Of a stretch of DNA of 5,956 nt, positions 1 to 5,956 are shown one piece after another (position 1 is the first letter of the stretch; each line of letters begins with the position of its first letter). A program made the translations under genes and the position numbers. Below the pieces are notes generated by a model, which saw only the letters and a list, made by a program, of their open reading frames with translations, did no database searches and was not told the origin of the DNA. This DNA comes from Rhizobiaceae bacterium (GTDB lineage Bacteria; Pseudomonadota; Alphaproteobacteria; Rhizobiales; Rhizobiaceae). The DNA lies in contig SCRB01000153.1 in the NCBI GenBank assembly GCA_004299545.1, forward strand, positions 1 through 5,956, given 5' to 3'.

Positions 1-2369
1 CGGCGGCCAAGCTCATCGACCAGCGTTTTACCGGTCGCCGGGTCCATCACCGGCATATTGCCGACTGGATAGCGGGCGACACCGTGGCTATCCCTGTTTT
101 CCGTCATGACCAATGTGCAAAGCATCGCCGGCTGATGATCGCGGGCGCGATATTCCAGATGTTTTGCCTTGCCGCGGAAATCCGCTTCCTTGACCTTGGG
201 GCGGGCGAGGTCCGCCTCATAGAGATTGTATTCCGTCAAAAGGTCGGCGTTCTGGAGCCTGAGGCTCTTTTCCATGCGGCGCGTGTTCGCATAGGTTTCG
301 ACGCCGACAGGGATCACACCTGTCGCGCGCAGTGCGTCCCAGACCGCAAGCCCGTCCTCATAGCGCATGTGAAGCTCCCAGCCCTGCTCGCCGACATAGG
401 AAAGCCGGAAGGCGGTCACGTCCTTACCAGCGATGCGGATCGGCCTGATGGCTGCGAAGGGGAAATTCTCCACCGACAGTCCATCCGGATCTTCCACCAC
501 CTTTTGCAGGGTCGCGCGGGCATTCGGCCCCCAAATGCCGAGCGTCACATATCTTTCCGTCACGTCGGTGATGGTGACGTCGAATCCTTTGTCGGCTGCG
601 ACGCGCTTCATATAGTTGAAGTCGCGCGGCCCGGCATCGGCGCCGTCAATGACGCGGCAGCGGTCTGCCATGCGGATCACCGTCAGGTCGGCGCGCACCA
701 TGCCCTCATCGTCGAGGAAATGGGTGTAGATGCCCCGGCCGACCAGATTGTCACCGCCGATCTTCGCGGCGCAGAGCCATTCCATCAGCGCGACATGATC
801 CGGCCCCTCGACCTCGATCATGGCAAAATGGGAAAGATTGATGATGCCGCAATCTTCCGACAGCGCCAGATGCTCGGCATTGGAGACACGCCAGAAATGG
901 CGGTTGTCCCATTCGTTCTCGCGCACCGGCACGCGGTTGCCATATTTTTCCAGAAGATGCTCGTTAGCAGCATAGCCATGCGCGCGCTCCCAGCCACCGA
1001 GTTCCATGAAATAGCCGCCGAGTTCCTTTTCGCGCTCCCAGAAGGGCGAGCGGCGGATATTGCGGCCTGTGGCATAGGGTTCGCGCGGATGGATGGCGGG
1101 GTTGTAGACCTTCTGCGCCGCCTCGCCGCAGCGGCCTTCGACGAATTTTGCCTCGAACTGGTGTGGATTGAAGCGGGCATAGTCGATCTGATGGTGGTCG
1201 ATATGGGTGCGGCCGTCCGTCATCCAGTCGGCGACCAGCTTGGCCATGCCAGGCGCATCCTTGACCCAGATGGCTACGGCGTACCAGAGGCCCCTCACCT
1301 TCTGGCTTTCGCCGACCGACGGCCCGCCGTCGGCCGTCACCTGCAACAGGCCGTTGAAGGAACGCCGCTCGTCGTAGCCGAGTTCGCCGAGGATCGGCGT
1401 GAGTTCGATCGCCTTCTCCAGAGGCTCGATGATCTGCTCCATGTCGAGGTCGCGCTGCGACGGCGACAGCCGCGCCTGCTCTTTTTCGAGCAGGTCGCGC
1501 GGATGGACGAGGCGAGGATTCGTCTCCTCGTAATAGCCCCATTCGATCATGCCGCCTTCCGAGGTCGCCGGGTCGCCGGTGTCACGCATATAGGCCGAAT
1601 TTCCCTGGTCGCGCATCAGCGGCCAGCCGATCTCCTTGCCGGTACCGGCAAATTCCGTATAGGGGCCGAAGAAGGTCAGCGGATGGTCGATCGGCATGAT
1701 CGGCAGGTCTTCGCCCGCCATCTCGGCGATCAGCCGGCCCCAGATACCGGCGCAAACCACGACATAGTCGGCCTGAATGGTGCCGCGGTCGGTGACGACG
1801 CCCTTGATGCGGCCGTTCTCGATGACCAGCGATTTGGCCGGCGTGTTGGCGAAGGTTTTCAGCTTCCCGGCGGTCTCGGCCTTGTCGATCAGCTTGCCGG
1901 CGACCGTCTGCGAGCGCGGGATGACGAGGCCGGCATCGGGGTCCCACATGCCGCCCTGCACTTTGTCCTCCTCGATCAGGGGAAATTTTTCCTTGATCTC
2001 CTTCGGTCCCACCAGACGCACATTCGTGCCGAAAGCCTTGCCCGACGTGACCTTGCGCCTGATCTCGTCCATGCGGGCGTCGTCTCCGACGCGCGCGACT
2101 TCCAGCCCGCCGACACGCGCGTAATGGCCCATCTTCTCGTAGAAATCGACGGAATAGAGCGTCGTCCAGCAAGACAGGAAATCATGGCTGGTCATGTAGC
2201 AGAAGTCGGAGGCATGCGCCGTCGAGCCGATGTCGGTCGGAATGCCCGACTTGTCGATGCCGACAATGTCGTCCCAGCCGCGCTCGACCAGATGATGCGC
2301 GACGGAAGCGCCGACGATCCCGCCGATGCCGATGATGACGACCTTCGCCTTTGCCGGAAAACCTGCCAT
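1..2369 (-). CDS. GcvT-fused FAD-dependent oxidoreductase, sarcosine/dimethylglycine dehydrogenase-like (3' end cut by window)
   Basis: About 789 codons are visible on the minus strand with no stop before the window edge. Family members I recall run a little over 800 residues, so only a short C-terminal tail should be missing. The N-terminus is a DAO-type FAD domain (about residues 8-375). Its Rossmann loop has G14, G16, G17 and G20, followed by an acidic residue in GIDKS (D39). The motif GSTAHAS (H52) aligns with the GSTWHAAG segment of dimethylglycine and sarcosine dehydrogenases, whose His carries covalent FAD. A linker domain (about 375-430) precedes a GcvT-like folate-binding domain (about 430 onward) containing SYVGEQGWE at 657-665. 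The family oxidises an N-methyl amino acid in the cytoplasm and passes the one-carbon unit to tetrahydrofolate; electrons usually go to ETF. The ATG start has GGAG nine bases upstream (2379-2382) and fits the FAD-domain N-terminus. The frame agreed at four separate points checked. The exact substrate is not determined; a related N-methyl amine is possible. Confidence 0.9.
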   Translation of the reverse strand, partial: MAGFPAKAKVVIIGIGGIVGASVAHHLVERGWDDIVGIDKSGIPTDIGSTAHASDFCYMTSHDFLSCWTTLYSVDFYEKMGHYARVGGLEVARVGDDARMDEIRRKVTSGKAFGTNVRLVGPKEIKEKFPLIEEDKVQGGMWDPDAGLVIPRSQTVAGKLIDKAETAGKLKTFANTPAKSLVIENGRIKGVVTDRGTIQADYVVVCAGIWGRLIAEMAGEDLPIMPIDHPLTFFGPYTEFAGTGKEIGWPLMRDQGNSAYMRDTGDPATSEGGMIEWGYYEETNPRLVHPRDLLEKEQARLSPSQRDLDMEQIIEPLEKAIELTPILGELGYDERRSFNGLLQVTADGGPSVGESQKVRGLWYAVAIWVKDAPGMAKLVADWMTDGRTHIDHHQIDYARFNPHQFEAKFVEGRCGEAAQKVYNPAIHPREPYATGRNIRRSPFWEREKELGGYFMELGGWERAHGYAANEHLLEKYGNRVPVRENEWDNRHFWRVSNAEHLALSEDCGIINLSHFAMIEVEGPDHVALMEWLCAAKIGGDNLVGRGIYTHFLDDEGMVRADLTVIRMADRCRVIDGADAGPRDFNYMKRVAADKGFDVTITDVTERYVTLGIWGPNARATLQKVVEDPDGLSVENFPFAAIRPIRIAGKDVTAFRLSYVGEQGWELHMRYEDGLAVWDALRATGVIPVGVETYANTRRMEKSLRLQNADLLTEYNLYEADLARPKVKEADFRGKAKHLEYRARDHQPAMLCTLVMTENRDSHGVARYPVGNMPVMDPATGKTLVDELGR

Positions 2370-2401
2370 GGCCCGCTGCTCCGAAATGAAATTCCGCGCA
2401 C

Positions 2402-2407
2402 ACTATA
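2402..2407 (-). promoter_or_regulatory. Weak -10-like element for the dehydrogenase
   Basis: Read on the minus strand this is TATAGT, a good -10 match. It lies 32 bases upstream of the dehydrogenase ATG. At a 16-base spacing the -35 position reads CTGCAA, which matches the consensus at only three of six bases. A promoter with a weak -35 would fit activator dependence, and an inverted repeat lies just upstream. This is inference from the sequence alone. Confidence 0.35.
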
Positions 2408-2433
2408 AGGCGATGCGATCGGATTGCAGCCTG

Positions 2434-2450
2434 TTTGCGACATTCGCAAA
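2434..2450. promoter_or_regulatory. Perfect inverted repeat TTTGCGA-CAT-TCGCAAA, probable transcription factor operator
   Basis: Two perfect 7-base arms flank a 3-base spacer, giving a 17-base dyad typical of a dimeric repressor or activator site. Its centre (2442) is 73 bases upstream of the dehydrogenase ATG. If the TATAGT at 2402-2407 is the -10, the dyad is centred roughly 45 bases upstream of the transcription start, just above the -35. That placement suits an activator. It could instead serve the divergent membrane-protein gene. The cognate regulator is not in the window, and I do not assign a family. Confidence 0.5.
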
Positions 2451-2646
2451 ATGCTGCGCGACCAGACCCGGCAATCCGTTCCGCAAAAGTCTTCGTCCTT
2501 CTTTAACGCTATCTTATGCCACGCCTGCTAAGGCAGCAGCGCAATTCGAAGGTGAAGGACGGATCTAGAGTGACCGGCAGTGGCGGCACCGGTCGGGCGA
2601 CGTGACGGAATTCCGGGTTTCCACCCTCCGATGCGCCGCTTCTACG

Positions 2647-2654
2647 GGAAGGGG
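2647..2654 (+). promoter_or_regulatory. Ribosome binding site that fixes the membrane-protein start
   Basis: The purine-rich GGAAGGGG ends seven bases before the ATG at 2662. An in-frame GTG at 2602 would add 20 residues but has no Shine-Dalgarno sequence in front of it, and the added segment is not hydrophobic or conserved-looking. The ATG at 2662 is therefore preferred. Confidence 0.7.
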
Positions 2655-2661
2655 CGAGCGA

Positions 2662-4395
2662 ATGACCATCATGCAAGCGGACCGGCAGGCATCGGCCAAT
2701 ATCCGCCTGTTCAGCTCGTCCGTCGTTGTCCTCGCCGTCGTCATCGTCGTGCTGGCCGGCCTGCTTTGCCTGCCGCTCACCACGCCGATCGGCGCGATGT
2801 ACTGGGACCTGATGCTCTATTTCGATGCGGCGAACCGCATCTTCCACGGCAATGTCCCGGTCATCGATTTCTTCGTGCCGGTCGGGCCGCTCGGCTATTA
2901 TCTTTTCGCCGGCGGATTGAAGCTTTTCCCGAACGCACAGCCGCTTTTCCTGGTCGACTGGTCGCTGCTTCTGGTGACGGGACCGATCATGGCCGCCGTC
3001 CTGTGGCAGATGGAACGCCAGTCGCGCGCCATGGCCTTCGCCGTCCTGATGCCTTTCCTCGTCTTCACCATCCTCCCCTTCAACACTCAATCCTATTATC
3101 CCTATCCCGGCTCGGACGGCTTCGGCATCTACAACCGACAGGTCTGCCAGATCCTCTATACGCTGGTCGCCGCGCTCGTCTTCGTGCGCAGCCAGCGCCT
3201 GCTCGGCATCCTCGTGACCGCGGCGATGATCGCGCTTCTCTTCACCAAGATCACCGGCCTTGTCGCCGGCCTCATCATCTGCCTGTTCGCCTTCATCGCC
3301 GGCAGGATGGCCTTCAAAACGGCAATCTTCTCCGCCCTCGCCTTCTTCGCCATTCTCGGCGGGCTGGAACTCCGGGACGGCCTCGTTTCCAACTACGCCG
3401 CGGATATCCTTTCCCTCGTCGACAAGAATTCCGACACGCTCCTGCCGCGCCTCCTGCAGGCGGCGTCGCGCACCTTCGGCATCTCGGCCTCCGCCGGGGT
3501 GCTTTGCCTGGTCCTGTTATGGAAGGATCGCGCGACAATCGTTCGCCAATGCCGTGCATTCATCACGAAACCCTCCTTCGCGGCCATCCCTTCCATCGCC
3601 GATCACGACTATTTCTGGATCGCGGCCGTCGTCGTTGCCGGGATCGTCTTCGAATCGCAGAACACCGGCAGCCAGGCGCTGATCTTTTTATGGCCTGTCC
3701 TTCTGGCGACGTTCGTTGCGCATCTCCCGAAGGCAACGCCTTCCAGAATGAATATGGTCGTCGCCGTCCTGATCGGCGCAACCGCATTGCCGCCCTTCAT
3801 CCATTTCCTGCAAAGAGCGGCGCGCACCTATATCGGATCGGTCCAGAACGTCGCCCTTGAGAGCGACAATCTGAAGACGCTCGGCCGCGTCACCGCGCGG
3901 CCGGAAATCATGAAGCGGGCGAAAGAGATGGTTGCCTTCTACCCGAGGCACCGCGACACCTATGCCGACTTCGTCCGCATCAAACAATTGCCGGGCTACA
4001 TCTTCTATTCGGAGTTCAACTACCAGCTCGAACATCTGATGACGATCGACCGCGCCATCACCGACATCAAGGCGCTGGAGAAATCAAAAGGCATCCACTT
4101 CAACTCGATCTTTGAGCTGAACTTCGTCGATCCCATTCCCTATCTGATGAACCGCGCCTCGCCGAAATATGTGGCGATCGGCGCCGACCCCGCCCGCGCC
4201 GTGCCGAAACCGGGTTCGGAGGAGGAGAATGCCGTTCGCGCCGTCGATCTCGTTCTCTATCCGACCTGCCCGCCGACGCCGGCCAATCAGGATCTCTACA
4301 ATCTTTACGCGCCGGCCTTGAAAAACCACTTCAAGATCAGGCTCGACGATTGCTTCGATGCCTATGTGAATCCCCGCTTCGCCGGCAAGCTTTAA
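2662..4395 (+). CDS. Polytopic membrane protein, GT-C glycosyltransferase-like, function unknown
   Basis: The predicted protein has 577 residues. The first 385 or so are strongly hydrophobic, with about 11 candidate membrane segments by eye (near 17-37, 75-90, 94-117, 123-141, 163-178, two in 180-214, 220-235, 271-288, 314-330, 340-356 and 363-383; the shorter ones are uncertain). The loop after the first segment reads YWDLMLYFDAANRIFHG and continues to VIDFFVPVGPLGYY, placing acidic residues at D49, D55 and D69. This resembles the acidic first loop and PxxDFF..GP pattern of GT-C/PMT-like enzymes, which move sugars from polyprenyl-phosphate donors at the outer face of the inner membrane. Residues 384-577 form a soluble tail with two cysteines (C536 and C564) that could form a disulfide if it is periplasmic. 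No signal peptide is evident beyond segment one. The start was chosen by its ribosome binding site. The gene stands alone, with no glycan-synthesis neighbours. The glycosyltransferase role is inference; the membrane topology is more secure. Confidence 0.88.
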   Translation: MTIMQADRQASANIRLFSSSVVVLAVVIVVLAGLLCLPLTTPIGAMYWDLMLYFDAANRIFHGNVPVIDFFVPVGPLGYYLFAGGLKLFPNAQPLFLVDWSLLLVTGPIMAAVLWQMERQSRAMAFAVLMPFLVFTILPFNTQSYYPYPGSDGFGIYNRQVCQILYTLVAALVFVRSQRLLGILVTAAMIALLFTKITGLVAGLIICLFAFIAGRMAFKTAIFSALAFFAILGGLELRDGLVSNYAADILSLVDKNSDTLLPRLLQAASRTFGISASAGVLCLVLLWKDRATIVRQCRAFITKPSFAAIPSIADHDYFWIAAVVVAGIVFESQNTGSQALIFLWPVLLATFVAHLPKATPSRMNMVVAVLIGATALPPFIHFLQRAARTYIGSVQNVALESDNLKTLGRVTARPEIMKRAKEMVAFYPRHRDTYADFVRIKQLPGYIFYSEFNYQLEHLMTIDRAITDIKALEKSKGIHFNSIFELNFVDPIPYLMNRASPKYVAIGADPARAVPKPGSEEENAVRAVDLVLYPTCPPTPANQDLYNLYAPALKNHFKIRLDDCFDAYVNPRFAGKL

Positions 4396-4404
4396 AGCTT
4401 GTCG
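4383..4404. repeat. Palindrome holding both convergent stop codons, possible weak bidirectional terminator
   Basis: Positions 4386-4401 are a 16-base perfect palindrome, CAAGCTTTAAAGCTTG, centred on the TTAA shared by the two stop codons. In plus-strand RNA the stem extends through a G-U pair and two more pairs, giving nine pairs (4383-4391 with 4396-4404) around a UUAA loop. In minus-strand RNA the same position becomes an A-C mismatch, so that hairpin is shorter. Neither side is followed by a T tract, so this is not a canonical intrinsic terminator. No other terminator-like structure was seen between the two genes, which have no intergenic space. Confidence 0.5.
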
Positions 4405-5159
4405 AGCACGCCGTCGAGCCAGGCGAAAAATCCCTTCGCGCCGTCCGTATTCTCTTCACCGGAGAGCATCGTGGCATTCTCGGAAAGCGTGCTGCGCGGC
4501 CGCGGCGGCAGGTATTTGTTGACCGGCCGCGTCCCCTGTTCCGGCATCAGGTCCATGCCGCCACGCTCCGCCACCATGCGCGAAACTTCGGACTCGGGAT
4601 CGGCCAGATCGCCGAAATGCCGTGCATTCGCCGGGCAGGTCCTGACGCAGGCCGGCACGCGGTCAACTTCCTCCAGCGTTTCGTTATAGATGCGGTCGAC
4701 GCACAGCGTGCATTTCTTCATCACGCCGGCGGCGAGGTCCATCTCGCGTGCGCCATAGGGACAGGCCCAGGCGCACAAGCCGCAGCCGATGCATTTGTCC
4801 TCGTCGACGAGGACAATGCCGTCTTCCGCGCGCTTGTAGGAGGCGCCCGTCGGACAGACGGTGACGCAGGGCGCGTCCTCGCAATGCAGGCAGGACTTCG
4901 GGAAATGGACGATGCGGGCGTCGCCGGCCTCGCCCACCACTTCCCCGCCTTCGGGTACAACCTCGAACGTATGGACCCGGTTCAGCCAGGCACCGGAAAC
5001 ATCGGCGCCATAAGGGTGCTGGTCCGAAAGCGCCGCGCCATAGCCGCCGGTGTTCCATTCCTTGCAATTGACGACGCAGGCATGACAGCCGACGCAGACA
5101 TCGAGGTCGATGACAAGACCGAGTTTTTTGGGCGTCGGTAAATCGGGAAGGCTGGTCAT
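4392..5159 (-). CDS. soeB: Four-cluster [4Fe-4S] ferredoxin subunit of a molybdoenzyme, probable sulfite dehydrogenase subunit SoeB
   Basis: The predicted protein has 255 residues and carries sixteen cysteines in four clusters: C22/C25/C28/C32, C90/C93/C98/C102, C123/C126/C129/C133 and C150/C153/C171/C175. This is the layout of DmsB/PsrB/NrfC/SoeB electron-transfer subunits, which pass electrons between a molybdopterin catalytic subunit and a membrane quinone-reactive anchor. No Tat or Sec signal is visible, which fits the cytoplasmic SoeABC sulfite dehydrogenase. The residues after about 215 form a low-complexity linker and a short amphipathic end (FFAWLDGVLDKL). It directly follows the soeA-like gene with an ATGA overlap, so the two are co-transcribed and probably translationally coupled. 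A GTG nine bases further upstream (5168) is in frame, but it overlaps the ribosome binding site and is rejected. The SoeB assignment rests on the partner subunit and on family recall; another DMSO-reductase-family B subunit is possible. Confidence 0.9.
   Translation of the reverse strand: MTSLPDLPTPKKLGLVIDLDVCVGCHACVVNCKEWNTGGYGAALSDQHPYGADVSGAWLNRVHTFEVVPEGGEVVGEAGDARIVHFPKSCLHCEDAPCVTVCPTGASYKRAEDGIVLVDEDKCIGCGLCAWACPYGAREMDLAAGVMKKCTLCVDRIYNETLEEVDRVPACVRTCPANARHFGDLADPESEVSRMVAERGGMDLMPEQGTRPVNKYLPPRPRSTLSENATMLSGEENTDGAKGFFAWLDGVLDKL
5156..5159 (-). other. ATGA stop/start overlap coupling soeA and soeB
   Basis: On the minus strand the soeB ATG (5159-5157) overlaps the TGA stop of the upstream gene (5158-5156). 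This four-base overlap usually signals translational coupling and equal subunit dosage. Confidence 0.85.
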
Positions 5160-5956
5160 TCGGCCCACTCCTGTCCGTAGCGGAGTTCCTCGGGCACGGC
5201 GGGCGGGTGACCGGGGCGGTGCAGAACAGCGAATTGCGGCTCGCTCTCATCGCCTCCCGCCGCCTTTTCGATCCGGACCTTCAGATCGTACCAAGCCGCC
5301 TGACCGGTCACGGGATCGGAATTCCCCCAGCGAATACCAGTCCCCTTCGCCGGCAGGAGTTCGCCGATCAGGTGGTTGAGAAGGAAGCCCTCGACCGCTT
5401 CGGGCGCCTTCGGGTCGAGTGCCCAGGCGCCGCGCCTTTTGCCGACCGCGTTCCATGTCCAGATGGTGCTGCCGTTGACGGCCTCCATGCGCTGGATTTC
5501 CGCCTTGATCCGCCCATGCGGCGAGATCAGCCAGACCCAGTCGCCGTCCACGAGCCCTTGCGCCTCGCAGATGGCGCCCGGCACGAAGAGCGGGTTTTTC
5601 GTGTGAATCTGCCGCAGCCATGCGTTCATCGAGCCCCAGGAATGATACATCGCCATCGGCCGCTGCGTGATCGCGTGGAAGGGAAATTCGCTCGCATCGC
5701 TCGGCACCTCGCCGAGCGGCGGATACCAGTCCGGAAACGGATCGAACGCCTCAAGAATCCGCTCACGGTGAGCGACCGGCGCGACAGGCTGGCGCAACCC
5801 CTCAGCCGACAGGCGGAATTTCTGCAATGGCTCGGAATAGAGCTGGAAGGTGACCGGCTGCGGCTTGTCGCAGAAGCCCATCTTTACGGCAAAATCCTGA
5901 TAAGCCTTGTTGGCGTGCTTGAAGAATTGCGCTTCAAGCGGGATGTGGGCAGAGAA
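5156..5956 (-). CDS. soeA: Molybdopterin oxidoreductase catalytic subunit, probable sulfite dehydrogenase SoeA (C-terminal 266 residues only)
   Basis: The reading frame is open from the right window edge to a TGA at 5156-5158. The 266 visible residues match the C-terminal part of a DMSO-reductase-family large subunit, which in SoeA-type proteins is roughly 950-1000 residues long. From about visible residue 90 the sequence looks like the molydopterin dinucleotide-binding domain: FPFHAITQRPMAMYHSWGS, then NAWLRQIH, then DGDWVWLISPHGRIKAE, and a late GIRWGNSDPVTGQAAW. The segment MGFCDKPQPVTFQLY near visible residue 26 also fits my recollection of SoeA. SoeA oxidises sulfite to sulfate in the cytoplasm at a bis-MGD molybdenum centre and passes electrons to SoeB. 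The N-terminal [4Fe-4S] cluster, the molybdenum ligand and any signal peptide lie outside the window, so they cannot be checked. Other molybdoenzymes of this family remain possible. An internal ATG at 5881 is not the start. Confidence 0.85.
   Translation of the reverse strand, partial: FSAHIPLEAQFFKHANKAYQDFAVKMGFCDKPQPVTFQLYSEPLQKFRLSAEGLRQPVAPVAHRERILEAFDPFPDWYPPLGEVPSDASEFPFHAITQRPMAMYHSWGSMNAWLRQIHTKNPLFVPGAICEAQGLVDGDWVWLISPHGRIKAEIQRMEAVNGSTIWTWNAVGKRRGAWALDPKAPEAVEGFLLNHLIGELLPAKGTGIRWGNSDPVTGQAAWYDLKVRIEKAAGGDESEPQFAVLHRPGHPPAVPEELRYGQEWAE
5168..5172 (-). promoter_or_regulatory. Ribosome binding site that fixes the soeB start
   Basis: On the minus strand AGGAG lies eight bases upstream of the ATG at 5159, inside the end of the soeA coding region. 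Its last base is the first base of the alternative GTG at 5168, so that GTG cannot use it. The ATG is therefore chosen. Confidence 0.75.

Larger units (their letters stand above)
2370..2661. other. Divergent intergenic region between the FAD dehydrogenase and the membrane protein gene
   Basis: This 292-bp gap must hold the promoters of both divergent genes. The left part has an operator-like inverted repeat and a -10-like element facing the dehydrogenase (listed separately). The right part has small inverted repeats: GACCGG at 2572-2577 pairing with CCGGTC at 2589-2594, the palindrome GGAATTCC at 2607-2614, and GGGT/ACCC around a TTCC loop at 2615-2626. No convincing -35/-10 pair was found for the plus-strand gene; TATCTT at 2510-2515 is the best -10 guess and lacks a matching -35. 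I see no convincing small gene here. Confidence 0.6.

Noticed and set aside
84..2408. A 774-codon open frame on the plus strand.
   Set aside because: It is exactly codon-aligned and antisense to the FAD dehydrogenase, an artefact common in GC-rich genes. Its translation shows no recognisable domain, while the minus strand gives a clear FAD/GcvT protein.
2411..2421. A short dyad CGAT-GCG-ATCG as a second operator.
   Set aside because: Four-base arms are expected by chance in GC-rich DNA, and the position inside the presumed promoter spacer adds little support.
2602..2661. An upstream GTG start adding 20 residues to the membrane protein.
   Set aside because: There is no Shine-Dalgarno sequence before 2602, whereas GGAAGGGG is well spaced before the ATG at 2662.
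2509..3090. A 193-codon minus-strand frame spanning the intergenic region and the start of the membrane-protein gene.
   Set aside because: It is rich in Arg, Asp, Glu, Gln and His with no domain, lies antisense to a convincing gene, and has no supporting ribosome binding site that I noted.
2580..3860. A 426-codon plus-strand frame overlapping the membrane protein.
   Set aside because: It is an Arg/Pro/His-rich shifted frame, typical of out-of-frame reading in GC-rich DNA, with no membrane or domain pattern.
4350..5141. A 263-codon plus-strand frame opposite soeB.
   Set aside because: It is antisense to a gene with four intact iron-sulfur cluster motifs and has no recognisable domain of its own.
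5156..5881. The internal ATG at 5881 as the start of a separate 241-residue protein.
   Set aside because: The same frame continues open to the window edge with family-like residues (AHIPLEAQFFKHANKAY), so this is the interior of a longer gene.

Overview
The window looks like ordinary chromosomal or megaplasmid sequence from a GC-rich alphaproteobacterium, most likely a Rhizobiales member (Rhizobium/Agrobacterium/Sinorhizobium type). The grounds are dense GC-rich coding with many long antisense shadow frames, and protein sequences that match my recollection of rhizobial GcvT-fused FAD dehydrogenases and SoeAB-type molybdoenzyme subunits. The genus is inferred, not shown. No RNA gene, CRISPR array, insertion sequence or phage gene was seen.

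The layout is four protein-coding genes, two of them cut by the window edges. (1) Positions 1-2369, minus strand: a FAD-dependent oxidoreductase fused to a GcvT-like folate domain (sarcosine/dimethylglycine dehydrogenase-like), with its C-terminus missing off the left edge. (2) Positions 2370-2661: a 292-bp divergent intergenic region with a perfect 7-3-7 inverted repeat, a weak promoter candidate and small hairpins. (3) Positions 2662-4395, plus strand: a 577-aa polytopic membrane protein with a GT-C glycosyltransferase-like first loop and a soluble C-terminal domain. (4) Positions 4392-5159, minus strand: a 255-aa protein with four [4Fe-4S] cluster motifs (SoeB/DmsB type). (5) Positions 5156-5956, minus strand: the C-terminal 266 residues of a molybdopterin oxidoreductase catalytic subunit (SoeA type), running off the right edge.

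Genes 5 and 4 form an operon (soeA then soeB) with an ATGA stop/start overlap. They probably make the cytoplasmic catalytic and electron-transfer parts of a sulfite dehydrogenase that feeds electrons to the quinone pool. The membrane anchor soeC is not downstream of soeB. Instead soeB runs head-on into the membrane-protein gene, and their stop codons overlap inside a 16-nt perfect palindrome. The left-hand dehydrogenase belongs to C1/methylamine metabolism: oxidative N-demethylation with the one-carbon unit passed to tetrahydrofolate. The sequence shows no functional link between it and the other genes.

I do not see a clearly novel system. The points most worth a second look are the missing SoeC partner, the palindrome holding both convergent stop codons, the operator-like repeat upstream of the dehydrogenase, and the uncharacterised membrane protein.
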